NCBI GenBank assembly: GCA_963724945.1
Contig: CAVRWL010000003.1
Span: forward strand, 1,984,001 to 2,048,000
From: Hyphomicrobium_A sp963724945
Lineage (GTDB): Bacteria; Pseudomonadota; Alphaproteobacteria; Rhizobiales; Hyphomicrobiaceae
Reading direction: 5' to 3'
DNA length: 64,000 nt
Shown: positions 1 through 9,166 of the stretch, piece by piece
How the letters are laid out: each line of letters opens with the position of its first letter
Position numbering within the stretch: position 1 is the first letter of the stretch
Notes under the pieces: generated by a model
Databases searched by the model: none
The model's input: the letters and a program-made list of their open reading frames with translations, nothing else
What the model was told of the DNA's origin: nothing
Made by a program: the position numbers and the translations under genes

Positions 1-224
1 CGCAGGCGCGCCGTCGCCAGGAAGGCGACGATAGCGAACGCGCAAACGAGGCCGACGCCGCCCATGAGGTTGACGCTCTGGATAGGGTCGGTGTTGAGGG
101 TCGTGCCGACCATGCCGCCCCACATCATGATGAAGATCATGATGAACGCCCAAAGACCATCCCTGCCCTTGGCGTCGGCGCTCGCGGTGTCGCTGCTCGC
201 TGTGTCGGCGCTCTCGGTCTTCAT
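1..224 (-). CDS. Partial membrane protein (5' end only)
   Basis: Reading leftward from an ATG at 224 gives an open frame of 74 codons that leaves the window at base 1. The first 22 or so residues are polar and rich in Ser, Ala and Asp. A hydrophobic, Met-rich segment follows (residues about 24-40), then a second hydrophobic stretch near the edge (about 53-72), so it is an integral membrane protein with a cytoplasmic or disordered head. A GGGGAA-type ribosome site lies just before the ATG. The family cannot be named from this fragment. Confidence 0.5.
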   Translation of the reverse strand, partial: MKTESADTASSDTASADAKGRDGLWAFIMIFIMMWGGMVGTTLNTDPIQSVNLMGGVGLVCAFAIVAFLATARL

Positions 225-569
225 CGCGTGCTTCCCCGTGCGGCCCCGGAATGCCGCTCCTTTCCCCGCCCTGGCGGGAGGATAGCAGAAGCGGGCGATC
301 GGCTCGACGGCCCTGTCATCCCGGGCGAAACGTTGCATTTGCGCGGGGTCTCTCGGTCGCTCCTTAATGCTTCGCGATCTACGGGTGGCGCGCGCGGCCG
401 TCTCGGGCACGCAGCTCTTGGGCACGCGGCTGACGCAGTTCCGGATTACAAGCTGACCGCAGCGGTATCGCCGTCACCGAGAACTTCGGGCGTGACTTGG
501 GCCTCAAGGCGTATCAGGCCTAGGAGGACAAAAAGGACCGCCATCCCTATTGAGCGGGATCAGCAGACG
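225..569. other. Non-coding stretch before the PhnD-like gene
   Basis: This 345-base gap separates the leftward partial membrane gene from the rightward PhnD-like gene and must hold both promoters. An open frame continuous with the downstream gene covers it, but its translation is Arg/Ser/Thr-rich and low in complexity. I treat it as untranslated. No repeat, hairpin or RNA gene was recognised. Confidence 0.35.
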
Positions 570-1316
570 ATGAAGGGCGCCCTCGACACCAATCTGCAGT
601 TTCCGGAACGCGATCCCTATTGGGTCTCGCTTTTCGCGGGCTGCGAGATGGCGCAATACACCGATCTTGACGCGCTGACCGCGCGCCTCGTGCGCCATGA
701 CCTCGACTTCTGCTATCTGCCCGCGGCGAACTATTTCTTCCTGCGCGACGATAAGGCCTATCGCGGGCTTGCGAGTGCGCGCTCGGCGCTCACCGCAGCC
801 CCCGAGCAGGGGAGCGTCCTCATCGTCGCGGCGTCGAGCCCGGCTGCCGATTGGCACGCGCTTGCAGGCGCGCGCCTCGGCTACATCAATACCTATTGCA
901 CGACGAGCTATTTTGCCCCCGCGATCCTGCTCGCGCACGAGGGCGTGCCGCTCGACGCCTTCTTCCGCGCGGTCCCCGTCGCGCCCTGGCAGGGCCAGAT
1001 CGATGCGGTCGTTGCCGGCGCAATCGACGCGACGATGGTCTACGAGGACGTGTGGCTCGCGCGCCCCGACAACGCGGAGAGGACCAGGATCATTGCTCGG
1101 CTCGACGATCTGCCGACGCCGGTGTTCATCGGGCGGGCGAACTCCGAGGAGGCATTCGTGTCAGAGCTCGAGGCGAGGCTCATCGGCTCTGCGGGGGACG
1201 CCGCGCCGAGCATGCTCTACGCCGGATTTGCCCCCTATCAGGGGGAGCGCATGGCGCGCTTTTTCGTCGAGCTGGCAAGACTGCCGGGGATGTCCAAGAT
1301 CGGCGCCTGCATGTGA
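570..1316 (+). CDS. PhnD-like periplasmic-binding-fold protein
   Basis: 248 residues from the ATG at 570. The sequence resembles the phosphate/phosphonate-type binding family (PhnD-like): a 'DFCYLPAANYFFLRDD' stretch near residues 48-63, followed by the 'GARLGYINTYCTTSYFAPAILL' type of segment typical of these two-lobed binding proteins. No signal peptide is visible, so it may be cytosolic or the true start may be missed. An open frame extends upstream to 228 but looks non-coding. There are no permease or ATPase genes beside it, so substrate and transport role are unknown. Such orphan PhnD-like proteins are common in Rhizobiales. Confidence 0.6.
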   Translation: MKGALDTNLQFPERDPYWVSLFAGCEMAQYTDLDALTARLVRHDLDFCYLPAANYFFLRDDKAYRGLASARSALTAAPEQGSVLIVAASSPAADWHALAGARLGYINTYCTTSYFAPAILLAHEGVPLDAFFRAVPVAPWQGQIDAVVAGAIDATMVYEDVWLARPDNAERTRIIARLDDLPTPVFIGRANSEEAFVSELEARLIGSAGDAAPSMLYAGFAPYQGERMARFFVELARLPGMSKIGACM

Positions 1317-1557
1317 GCATCGGCGGCGCCGGCGTCTCGGCGCGCGTTCCCGGCCGTGGCACGCCCGGCGCGCACGATCGTGATCGCCGTGAGTGCGACG
1401 AGGAGCAGCATGGTGAGAGGGCTCTTTATATTTTTATATTTGTCTCCGCCCCGTAACGTTGGCAGGAGGTGCAGCGTACCTAGCGAGGGAACCGCAACCT
1501 CGCTTGCGGTGCCTCGAGCGCCACGATGGGCAGACAAGCCCGGGGACAATCAGGACC

Positions 1558-1941
1558 ATGGCCAGCATTTGCGCACGGATCGGGGCGACGCTTTACGCCA
1601 TATGGGGCGTTTTTCACGTGTACGTGGCGTATCAGATTTACATGCTGGCCCTGGCCGAAACGGGCATCGCGCAGGGGCGCCTGTTGCAGCTCGCCGCCTA
1701 CATGCTCACGATCGCCCTCTTCGTGATCGGTGTCGCCGCCACGCGCAACTGGCGCAACGACACGCTCGGATATTGGCTGAACCTCGCGGTCGTGAGCTGG
1801 GCCGACATCATCTGGGTGCTCGTCGTAGTGGCACCGGGCTACGTACCAGCCGCCCGAGGCTTGATACCGCCGGCCTTTTGGCTCGCCGGTGTCGCTTTCA
1901 CCACGTTGGCTTACCGCGCACGAGCCGGCCAAAAATCCTGA
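1558..1941 (+). CDS. Small four-helix membrane protein, unknown function
   Basis: 127 residues from the ATG at 1558, chosen because hydrophobic coding sequence begins there. Upstream in-frame sequence is polar and Arg-rich. Four hydrophobic segments are visible (about residues 6-28, 36-56, 68-90 and 98-118), with a conserved-looking Trp and Asp-Ile-Ile in the third. No characterised family was recognised. It stands alone between the PhnD-like gene and a broken membrane gene on the other strand. Confidence 0.55.
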   Translation: MASICARIGATLYAIWGVFHVYVAYQIYMLALAETGIAQGRLLQLAAYMLTIALFVIGVAATRNWRNDTLGYWLNLAVVSWADIIWVLVVVAPGYVPAARGLIPPAFWLAGVAFTTLAYRARAGQKS

Positions 1942-2006
1942 GCCTCATGTAGAGAGCCTCGCGTGACCGATCCATGGCGCTGCCCTCCGATTGGGCATAT
2001 GCGCCG

Positions 2007-2322
2007 CTATCGCGAAATCCCCTGCAGAATGAAAGGGCCAAGTCCGACCGCCGCGATTGCCGCGACGCCGCCCGCAACGGCGACGTTCCATTGGCTCTCG
2101 CCTATGAAGACGATGACGACGGCGAAGGTGATGGCGAACAGCGTCGCGTCGGCGAGCGCGAAATCTCAGCGTCCAGGTGCGCATATCGCGCGGATCGAGC
2201 GGTACACCTTTGCGCACGACGCCAAGCAGCCTGAACACGTACCAGAACAGCGCGGAGGCGATCAGGACGGCGGGCAGCATCACGGCGAGACGAATCAGAA
2301 CTTGATGGAGGAAGTCGGGCAT
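2007..2322 (-). pseudogene. Small membrane protein with a frameshift
   Basis: The frame opens at 2322 with a hydrophobic helix (residues about 8-33) and a short basic/acidic linker ending near 'LDPRDMRTWTLR'. At about 2155-2170 sensible coding moves to another frame, giving two more hydrophobic helices and a stop at 2007-2009. The original frame turns Arg-rich instead. The joined product would be about 105 residues with three helices. The shift equals one extra base. Sequencing error is the simplest explanation because neighbouring genes show the same kind of defect. Function unknown. Confidence 0.5.
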
Positions 2323-2471
2323 GTTGGCTCCTTGGCGCGGTCAGGAACGGGCTGCACACTGGGTAACATAAACAATCGCCGGTCCGCCAACCGTCCGCTC
2401 TCGGCCCACGATCGGCTTCCGTGCCGCGATCGGGGTGGCAGCCCAGCGATTCGGGCCTTAAGTTGAGCCGC

Positions 2472-3371
2472 ATGGATCTCACCCGGCTCAATCAGGAGTT
2501 CGCCGACTTCGCCACGCACCTGATCGCCTGGGCGACGGCGGCGCTGCCCAACATCTTCTCTGCGATCCTGATCCTCGCGGTCGGCTGGTGGCTCTCGAGC
2601 ATCGCTGCGCGCGCCATCGCGCACCTGGTCGAGACGCAGCCCTACGTCGATCCCACCTTGCGCGGCGTCTTGAAGCGCATCGTGCGCTGGGGCCTGCTCC
2701 TGCTGGTCTTCGTCGCCGCGCTCTCCCAGCTCGGCGTCGCCACCACCAGCATGCTGGCCGCACTCGGCGCCATCGGCCTCGCCGTCGGGCTGGCGCTACA
2801 GGGCACGCTCGCCAACATCGCGGCCGGCATCATGCTCCTGTGGCTGCGCCCGTTCCGCGTCGGCGACTACATCGAGGCCGGCAGCGCGGCGGGAACCGTC
2901 GACGACGTCGGTCTCTTTGCCTCGCACATAACGACGTTCGAGGGCGTCGCGATGTTCGTTCCCAACTCCGAGCTGTGGGGCACTAAGATCATCAACTACA
3001 CGCGCTCCTCCCCGCGCATGGTGCGTCTGACGTTCGCCATCGCGTATGAGGACGACATCGCCAAGGCGCGCAAAGCGCTGCTGGCCGTGGTCGCGAGGGA
3101 CAAGCGCGTGCAGGCCGAGCCTGCGCCCGGCGTCTACGTCGATGAGCTCGGCGACAACGCGGTGGCGCTGGAGCTGCGCGCCTGGACGCTCGGGGCGGAC
3201 TGGGTGCAGTTGCGCTTCGATCTCATCGAGGCGGGCAAGCTCGCGCTCGACGCGGCGGGCATCACGATCCCCTACCCGCAGCGCGACATGCATATTAAGG
3301 ATGGAAGCATCGCGCCCCCGCGCGACGGCGACGAGCCGCACAAGTCTAAAAAGCGCAAGTCCGCCGCATGA
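2472..3371 (+). CDS. MscS-family mechanosensitive ion channel
   Basis: 299 residues from the ATG at 2472. Three transmembrane segments occur at about residues 14-40, 70-92 and 97-125. The third is the Ala/Gly-rich pore helix with the 'AVGLALQGTLANIAAG' pattern of MscS, followed by 'LRPFRVGDYIEAG', the start of the beta domain, and a mixed C-terminal domain. The tail is Lys-rich. The size matches minimal MscS (E. coli 286 residues). It should act in the inner membrane as a pressure-relief valve during hypo-osmotic shock. No operon partner is evident. Confidence 0.9.
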   Translation: MDLTRLNQEFADFATHLIAWATAALPNIFSAILILAVGWWLSSIAARAIAHLVETQPYVDPTLRGVLKRIVRWGLLLLVFVAALSQLGVATTSMLAALGAIGLAVGLALQGTLANIAAGIMLLWLRPFRVGDYIEAGSAAGTVDDVGLFASHITTFEGVAMFVPNSELWGTKIINYTRSSPRMVRLTFAIAYEDDIAKARKALLAVVARDKRVQAEPAPGVYVDELGDNAVALELRAWTLGADWVQLRFDLIEAGKLALDAAGITIPYPQRDMHIKDGSIAPPRDGDEPHKSKKRKSAA

Positions 3372-3636
3372 GGAAAATCGCGATAGTTCGCCAAGGGACG
3401 TCCGCCGTGCCGGGCCTCGGGGAGCGAGGTTAAGGGCGAAAGTGCGCGCTCGCGTCGTAGCGCCGGCGTGAGTATAAAGTGCAACATCGGTGCCCTCGGG
3501 GGTGACGCATCGGCGGCGATCGGGGGCCGCGCGGCGCTTCCTCTCCCGTTCTCTCAAGAAGAGCAGCCGAACGATAACCTCCACCGGGGCCTTGTCACAG
3601 GGACCTCGAAACGTGGGGGATCAGGGGAAACGCGAG

Positions 3637-5577
3637 ATGCAGAACGACAAGGTCATAACGGCCGCCGAAGCCATCGCCCTCATCAACAACAACGATGTCG
3701 TCGCGACAACGGGGTTTGTCCAGAGCTGCATTCCCGAAGGGCTGCACGCAGCGCTCGAGCAACGCTTCGTCGAGACTGGTGCGCCCAAAGGGCTTACGCT
3801 CATCATGTGCGCGGGTGCCGGCGACAGCAGGGGACTGGGGACCGGCCGGCTGCATCACGACGGCCTGCTAGCGCGCGTCATCGCGGCCAACTTCGGGCGC
3901 ATGCCGAAGGTGGCGCAAGCGGCTCAGGAGAACAGGATCCAGGCCTATAACCTGCCGCAAGGCGTCATCTCCAAGCTCTATCGCACGTGCGCCTCGGGCC
4001 AGCCGGGCCTGTTCTCGAAGGTCGGGCTGCACACCTACGTCGATCCGCGTCTCGGCGGGGGCAAGGTCAATGCGGTGACCACCGAGGACCTCGTGAAGCT
4101 TGTCGAGGTCGAGGGCCGTGAGTGGCTGTTCTACAAGGCCACCCCGATCGACGTCGCATTGATCCGCGCCACCAGCGCCGACCCTTCCGGCAATCTCAGC
4201 ATGGAAAAGGAAAGCCTTACGCTCGACGTGCTGGCGCAGGCGATGGCCGCGCACAACAACGGCGGCATCGTCATTGCCCAGGTCGAGCGCATCGTCGAGC
4301 AGGGTTCGATCAAGCCTAAGGACGCCAAGGTGCCCGGCATCCTGGTCGACTGCGTGGTGGTCGCCGAGTTCCCCGAGATGCATCGCATGAACTACGGCGT
4401 CATCTACGACCCGGCGCTCTCCGGCGAGGTGCGGGTGCCCGTCGAGAGCATGCCGAAGATGCAGCTCGACGAGCGCAAGATCATCGCGCGGCGCGCCGCC
4501 TTCGAGCTGCCGCCCAACGGCGTCATCAATCTCGGCGTGGGCGCGCCCGATGGCGTGGCCGCCGTCGCCAACGAGGAGAAGGTCACGCCCTACATCGTAA
4601 TGACGACGGAGGCGGGAGCGGTCGGCGGCGTTCTGGCCAGCGGGTCGAGTTTCGGCTCCTCCGCCAACGCCCATTCGATCATCGACCAAAACCAGATGTT
4701 CGATTTCTACCATGGCGGCGGGCTCGATCTGACGTGCCTCGGCATGGCGGAATGTGACGCGCAAGGCAACGTCAACACCTCGAAGTTCGGCGGCCGGCTC
4801 AACGGCTGCGGTGGCTTCATCGACATCTCGCAGAACGCCCGCGCGGTGGTGTTCGTCGGCACGTTCACTGCGGGCGGGCTTGCGGTCGCGATCGAGGACG
4901 GCGAGCTCAAGATCGTGAAGGAGGGAAGGGTGCGCAAGTTCATCCACCAAGTGGAGCAGGTGACATTCGCCGGCGCGTTTGCAGCCGAGCGCTCGCAGCC
5001 GGTGATCTACGTCACCGAGCGCTGTGTGTTCCAGTTGACGCCGGGCGGTCTGGAGCTGATCGAGGTGGCGCCCGGCATCGACATCGAGCGCGATATCCTC
5101 CCACACATGGATTTTGCGCCGAGCATCAACAGGCCGATAACGATGAATCCGCGCATCTTCGCCGACGAGCCGATGGAGCTGATGGCGGATCTGTTGAATC
5201 TCACGCTGGGCGAGCGGGTCAGCTATGACGCGGAGCGCAACATACTGTTCCTCAACCTCGAAGGCTGGAGCGTGCGCAAGAAGAGCGACATCGACGATCT
5301 GCGCAAGGTTCTGATCGAGGCGTGCGAGAAGGCGGGCCGCCGCGTCAACGCAGTCGTCAATCACGATGGGTGCCGGATCGCCGAGGACCTCTATGACGAC
5401 TACGCCGACATGATCGAATACATGCTGCGCCATCACTACGCGACAACCACGCGTTACACGACCAGCACCTTCATGCGCTTGAAGATGCAGGAGGCGCTGC
5501 GTAAGCGCGGAGTGGCGCCGCATGTCTTCGAGCGCGCGGAGGAGGCACACGCGGTCCTCGAAGCGATCAACGCGTGA
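3637..5577 (+). CDS. Family I acyl-CoA:carboxylate CoA-transferase with C-terminal extension
   Basis: 646 residues. The ATG at 3637 follows AGGGGAAA six bases upstream. The protein fuses both subunits of a family I CoA transferase, as in propionate CoA-transferase and E. coli YdiF. The N-terminal half carries a glycine-rich CoA-transferase fold. The C-terminal half has the 'TTEAGAVGG' motif, whose Glu325 is the expected catalytic glutamate that forms the glutamyl-CoA thioester. YdiF-type enzymes end near 530 residues. Here about 115 further residues form an extra mixed alpha/beta segment. It is probably cytosolic and exchanges CoA between short-chain acids such as acetate, acetoacetate or propionate. 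A link to the nearby PHA synthase is possible but is only inferred from proximity. Confidence 0.85.
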   Translation: MQNDKVITAAEAIALINNNDVVATTGFVQSCIPEGLHAALEQRFVETGAPKGLTLIMCAGAGDSRGLGTGRLHHDGLLARVIAANFGRMPKVAQAAQENRIQAYNLPQGVISKLYRTCASGQPGLFSKVGLHTYVDPRLGGGKVNAVTTEDLVKLVEVEGREWLFYKATPIDVALIRATSADPSGNLSMEKESLTLDVLAQAMAAHNNGGIVIAQVERIVEQGSIKPKDAKVPGILVDCVVVAEFPEMHRMNYGVIYDPALSGEVRVPVESMPKMQLDERKIIARRAAFELPPNGVINLGVGAPDGVAAVANEEKVTPYIVMTTEAGAVGGVLASGSSFGSSANAHSIIDQNQMFDFYHGGGLDLTCLGMAECDAQGNVNTSKFGGRLNGCGGFIDISQNARAVVFVGTFTAGGLAVAIEDGELKIVKEGRVRKFIHQVEQVTFAGAFAAERSQPVIYVTERCVFQLTPGGLELIEVAPGIDIERDILPHMDFAPSINRPITMNPRIFADEPMELMADLLNLTLGERVSYDAERNILFLNLEGWSVRKKSDIDDLRKVLIEACEKAGRRVNAVVNHDGCRIAEDLYDDYADMIEYMLRHHYATTTRYTTSTFMRLKMQEALRKRGVAPHVFERAEEAHAVLEAINA

Positions 5578-5641
5578 TCTCAAGGAAAGGGACAAGCGGC
5601 CCGTGTTGCGCAATTTGGCGCCCTGACCGGCCGTGGTCCGG

Positions 5642-6373
5642 CTAAATGGCCGAGGCGTTGACCCGCTTTGTGAGCTCGTCTGCGCTCTCCTTGCGCTCGC
5701 TGTAGCGATCGACAAGGTAGGGCGCCTGGTCGCGCAAGAGCAGGGTGAACTTCACCAGCTCCTCCGTCACATCGACGACCCGGTCGTAGAAGGCGGATGG
5801 CTTCATGCGCCCGTCGTCGTCGAACTCTCGAAACGCTTTGGCGACGGAAGACTGGTTGGGGATCGTGAACATGCGCATCCAGCGCCCGAGGATGCGCATT
5901 TGATTGACGGCATTGAACGACTGCGAGCCGCCGCAGACCTGCATCAAGGCGAGCGTCTTGCCCTGCGTCGGCCGCACCGCGCCGATCGACAAGGGAATCC
6001 AGTCGATTTGCGCCTTTATGATCCCGCTCATGGCGCCATGGCGCTCGGGCGAGCACCACACCTGCCCCTCCGACCATGCCGCCAGCGTGCGCAGCTCGTC
6101 GACCTTGGGATGGGTGACGGGGGCGGCGTCGGGGAGCGGCAGATCATGCGGGTCGAAGATGCGCGTCTCCGCTCCGAAGGCCTCGAGCAGGCGTGCGGCC
6201 TCTTGAGCGAGGAAGCGGCTGAAGGAGCGCTCTCGCAGCGAGCCATAGAGCAGAAGGATGCGCGGCTTGTGCGTGGACGGCTTGGAGCCGGCGAGGCGAT
6301 CCGGCGACGGGACGTCGAAGTGCGGTGCCGACACGTTCGGCAGGTCGCGCAGGATGTCGCGGGGCAAACTCAT
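5642..6373 (-). CDS. arsH: Arsenical resistance flavoprotein ArsH
   Basis: 243 residues from the ATG at 6373; AGGAGG abuts the start, so spacing is tight. It has the ArsH layout: a variable 40-residue head, then 'ILLLYGSLRERSFSRFLA' (the flavodoxin-like FMN phosphate loop) and a 'WCSPERHGAMSGIIKAQIDWIPL' region typical of the NADPH:FMN reductase family. ArsH proteins are NADPH-dependent FMN enzymes; several oxidise trivalent methylarsenicals to less toxic forms. It is the last gene of arsR-arsC-arsH, 43 bases after arsC, and converges on the CoA-transferase gene. Confidence 0.93.
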   Translation of the reverse strand: MSLPRDILRDLPNVSAPHFDVPSPDRLAGSKPSTHKPRILLLYGSLRERSFSRFLAQEAARLLEAFGAETRIFDPHDLPLPDAAPVTHPKVDELRTLAAWSEGQVWCSPERHGAMSGIIKAQIDWIPLSIGAVRPTQGKTLALMQVCGGSQSFNAVNQMRILGRWMRMFTIPNQSSVAKAFREFDDDGRMKPSAFYDRVVDVTEELVKFTLLLRDQAPYLVDRYSERKESADELTKRVNASAI

Positions 6374-6416
6374 ACCTCCTAGTGCGAGGCGCAACCGTCG
6401 CGCCTGACGAGGCTCA

Positions 6417-6938
6417 TCAGGCTTTCTCCGGCGCCGGAGTCTTGCTGCGTCCGATCTCGTTGAGACGGCGCTGCAGCGAGAACTTGTCGAGTGAGGCAAG
6501 CGGCAGGTTGGTGAAGATGCCGATGCGCTGGAACAGCATGCGATGGGTATCGGCGAAGGCGAAACGCCGCTCCGATTCGGTGCCCTCAGCGGCGGACGGA
6601 TCCGGCAGCCCCCAGTGTGCGGTCATGGGCTGGCCCGGCCACACCGGACAGACCTCATTGGCAGCGTTGTCGCAGACCGTGAAGACGAAATCCAATTGCG
6701 GCGCGTCCGGGCCCGAGAACTCCTCCCAGGACTTCGAGCGCAGGCCAGTGACGTCGTAGTTGAGCTGGCGCAGCAAATCGAGCGCATAGGGATGCACCGT
6801 GCCGCTCGGCTGGCTGCCGGCGCTGTAGCCCTTGAACCTGCCCATGCCGAGACGGTTCAATACGCACTCGGCGATAATCGACCGCGCCGAGTTATGGGTG
6901 CAAAGAAAGAGCACGTTGAGCAGCGACTGGTTTGTCAT
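6417..6938 (-). CDS. arsC: Arsenate reductase ArsC, low-molecular-weight phosphatase type
   Basis: 173 residues. The phosphate-binding loop 'CTHNSAR' at residues 13-19 gives the CX5R signature, with Cys13 as the nucleophile. Cys89 and Cys97 lie where thioredoxin-coupled arsenate reductases keep their relay cysteines. It reduces arsenate to arsenite in the cytosol. The ATG overlaps the arsR stop by four bases (ATGA), so translation is coupled. The C-terminal 30 residues are an extension rich in basic residues and proline. No arsenite efflux gene (arsB or acr3) is in the window. Confidence 0.93.
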   Translation of the reverse strand: MTNQSLLNVLFLCTHNSARSIIAECVLNRLGMGRFKGYSAGSQPSGTVHPYALDLLRQLNYDVTGLRSKSWEEFSGPDAPQLDFVFTVCDNAANEVCPVWPGQPMTAHWGLPDPSAAEGTESERRFAFADTHRMLFQRIGIFTNLPLASLDKFSLQRRLNEIGRSKTPAPEKA

Positions 6939-7288
6939 TTTGAGCCTCCCTTACTGGTACACACCGCGCGGGAGGACGCGATCGTGCCCCCGCACAACTC
7001 CGGCTGCCCTTGGCAGCAATCCTCCGTGAGATAAGCCAGCAGCTGGCGCATGCCCTCGACGTGCACCGCGTAGCGGATGAACCGCCCTTCGCGCGTTGCG
7101 GTGACGAGCCCGGCGCGGTCGAGCTCCTTCAAGTGGAAGGACGTGCTCGTCGGGCTGATCCCGACCTCTTCGGCGATCGTGCCGGCGGGGACGCCGGAGG
7201 GCCCCGCGAGCACCAGCAAACGGAAGATGCGCAGCCGATGCTGATGGGCGAGGGCGGAGAGGGCTGATACGGCCTGGGATTCCTGCAT
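6935..7288 (-). CDS. arsR: ArsR-family arsenite-responsive repressor
   Basis: 117 residues from the ATG at 7288. Winged helix-turn-helix of the ArsR/SmtB type: 'ALAHQHRLRIFRLLV', then recognition helix 'ISPTSTSFHLKELDRAGLV', then a wing. After the fold comes Cys91-Cys92 and Cys99. This C-terminal cysteine trio resembles the As(III) site of Acidithiobacillus-type ArsR rather than the CXC site in the DNA-binding helix. It should repress its own operon until trivalent arsenic binds. No ribosome site precedes the ATG, so the message may be leaderless or the true start may differ. Confidence 0.9.
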   Translation of the reverse strand: MQESQAVSALSALAHQHRLRIFRLLVLAGPSGVPAGTIAEEVGISPTSTSFHLKELDRAGLVTATREGRFIRYAVHVEGMRQLLAYLTEDCCQGQPELCGGTIASSRAVCTSKGGSK

Positions 7289-7322
7289 ATAACTACGATA
7301 CAAGGACTATTGAAATATGCAA
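7289..7322 (-). promoter_or_regulatory. Candidate arsRCH promoter/operator
   Basis: On the minus strand TTGCAT (7322-7317) and TATCGT (7300-7295) are separated by 16 bases and would direct transcription from about the arsR ATG, implying a leaderless mRNA. Between them lies CAA-N6-TTG, a weak dyad reminiscent of ArsR operators. The match is modest and the assignment is inferred. Confidence 0.3.
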
Positions 7323-7354
7323 GCGCGGCGGCAAGATCGGGCAGACGGGCGGCT

Positions 7355-9166
7355 TCAAGTCTTCGCCTTGACGTAGGAGCCGGGCGCGTCCTCGATCACG
7401 CCGAGCTTCTCGCCCGGCTCGCGCGGCACCGTCCAGTTGCCGGAGTGCTCTGAGAGCCACTCGGCCCAGTGCGGCCACCAGGAGCCCGGGTGCTCGGTTG
7501 CCGACTTGGTCCACTGCTCGAGCGACTTGGCCCGCTTGCCGCTGGTCCAATACTGGTACTTAACCTTGTCGGGCGGGTTGACGACGCCGGCGATGTGCCC
7601 CGACCCCGACAGCACGAACTCGACCGGCCCGCCGAACATCTGCGCGCCGGTGAAGACGGACTTCGCCGGTGCGATGTGGTCCTCTTTGGTCGCGAGCTCG
7701 TAGACGGGGATCTTCACCTTCTTCATATCGAGCCGGGTGCCGGCGAGCGTCATCTCGCCTTTGGCAAGGTTGTTCCCGCCGTAGAACTCGCTCAAATAGA
7801 AGTTGTGGTTGGCCGCCGCCATGCGCGTGGAATCCTGGTTCCAGTACAAGAGGTCGAACGGGAACGGCTTCTTGCCGAGCAAGTAGTTGTTGACGATGTA
7901 GGGCCAGATCAGATCGCGCGGGCGCAGCATGTTGAACACATTCGCCATGCGCGAGCCGTCGAGATAGCCGCGCTCCGACATGAGCTGGTTCAAGGCCTCG
8001 AGCTGCTCGCCGTCGGTGAACAGCAGAAGATCGCCCGCGTAGGTGAAGTCGATCTGCGTCGCGAGGAAGCTTGCGCTAGCGAACGGCTCCTCGCCGCGCG
8101 CGGCAAGGTAGGCGAGCGTCGTTGCGAGCAACGTGCCGCCGACGCAGTAGCCGACGACGCTCAACTCCTCGACGCCCGTCTCGCGGCGCACGGCGTCGGC
8201 CGCCGTCAGGATGCCCTCCTGCATGTAGTCCTCGAAGGACTTGTGCGCGAGGTGCCCGTCGGGGTTCACCCACGAGATCATGAAGACGGTGAAGCCCTGG
8301 TCCACGAGGAACTTGATGAGGCTTTTGGCCGGGGTGAGATCGAGGATGTAGTACTTGTTGATCCAGGGCGGCACGATCAAAAGCGGGCGCTCACGCACCT
8401 TGTCGGTCGAGGGCGCGTACTGGATGAGCTGGAAGATGTCGTTCTGGTAGACGACCTTGCCCGGCGTCATCGCGAGATTGCGGCCGACCTCGAAGGCTGT
8501 GGCGTCGGTCTGGCTGATCCGCAACAGATCACCTGAATGGCTCATGTCCTCGGCGAGGTAGGTCATGCCCTGCACGAGGTTCTCCGCGTTGGATGCGAGC
8601 GTCTCGCGCAGCACTTCCGGGTTGGTCATGGGGAAGTTGGAGGGCGAGAGCGCGCTCGAGACCTGGCGCAGATAGAACTCGGCCTTCTGGCGCGTGCGCT
8701 CATCGAGCCCCTCGGTCCGCGTCAGCATCTCCTCTGCCCAGCGTGCGGTGACGAGATAGGCCTGCTTCCAGAAGTCGAAATAGGGGTTGGCGGACCACTC
8801 CGGATCCTTGAAGCGGTTGTCGCCCGGCTCCGGCTCGGCGACGGGCGCCACCTCCTGGCCCAGCATGCGCAGGACCGTATTGTTCCAAAGGTCGGCGTAG
8901 GACCGCATCAGCGAGCCCTGGGCCTCGGCGAACTTGTTGGGATCGGTGAGCCACAGCCGGGCGAGATCAGAGAGCGTGTTGGTCGCCTCGGTGATCTCGG
9001 CGGCGGCCGAATAGGGGCCCACCTTGGTGTCGGCGCGCTCGATGAACTCGGTCAAGACGCGGCCGCCTTGCTCGTACAGCCGCAGCAGGTTGAGGCTGAG
9101 CTCCTCGGCGTTCACGATCTTATAGGCCGGACCTTCGTAATCGGCGTCGTTGTGCGGTTTCTGCAT
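7355..9166 (-). CDS. phaC: Class I poly(3-hydroxyalkanoate) synthase
   Basis: 603 residues. The alpha/beta-hydrolase core carries the PHA-synthase lipase-like box 'GYCVGG' with nucleophile Cys341, plus Asp496 and His524. Spacing is close to Cupriavidus PhaC (319/480/508). The N-terminal 110 residues are the helical domain of class I enzymes. The typical 'PPWINKYYILDL' segment lies before the core. It polymerises 3-hydroxyacyl-CoA into storage granules. No phaA, phaB or phasin gene is adjacent. It is transcribed toward arsR with 66 bases between. Confidence 0.96.
   Translation of the reverse strand: MQKPHNDADYEGPAYKIVNAEELSLNLLRLYEQGGRVLTEFIERADTKVGPYSAAAEITEATNTLSDLARLWLTDPNKFAEAQGSLMRSYADLWNNTVLRMLGQEVAPVAEPEPGDNRFKDPEWSANPYFDFWKQAYLVTARWAEEMLTRTEGLDERTRQKAEFYLRQVSSALSPSNFPMTNPEVLRETLASNAENLVQGMTYLAEDMSHSGDLLRISQTDATAFEVGRNLAMTPGKVVYQNDIFQLIQYAPSTDKVRERPLLIVPPWINKYYILDLTPAKSLIKFLVDQGFTVFMISWVNPDGHLAHKSFEDYMQEGILTAADAVRRETGVEELSVVGYCVGGTLLATTLAYLAARGEEPFASASFLATQIDFTYAGDLLLFTDGEQLEALNQLMSERGYLDGSRMANVFNMLRPRDLIWPYIVNNYLLGKKPFPFDLLYWNQDSTRMAAANHNFYLSEFYGGNNLAKGEMTLAGTRLDMKKVKIPVYELATKEDHIAPAKSVFTGAQMFGGPVEFVLSGSGHIAGVVNPPDKVKYQYWTSGKRAKSLEQWTKSATEHPGSWWPHWAEWLSEHSGNWTVPREPGEKLGVIEDAPGSYVKAKT

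Noticed and set aside
3868..5715. Minus-strand ORF (615 codons) opposite the CoA transferase
   Set aside because: Antisense shadow of a gene with intact catalytic motifs; no recognisable domain.
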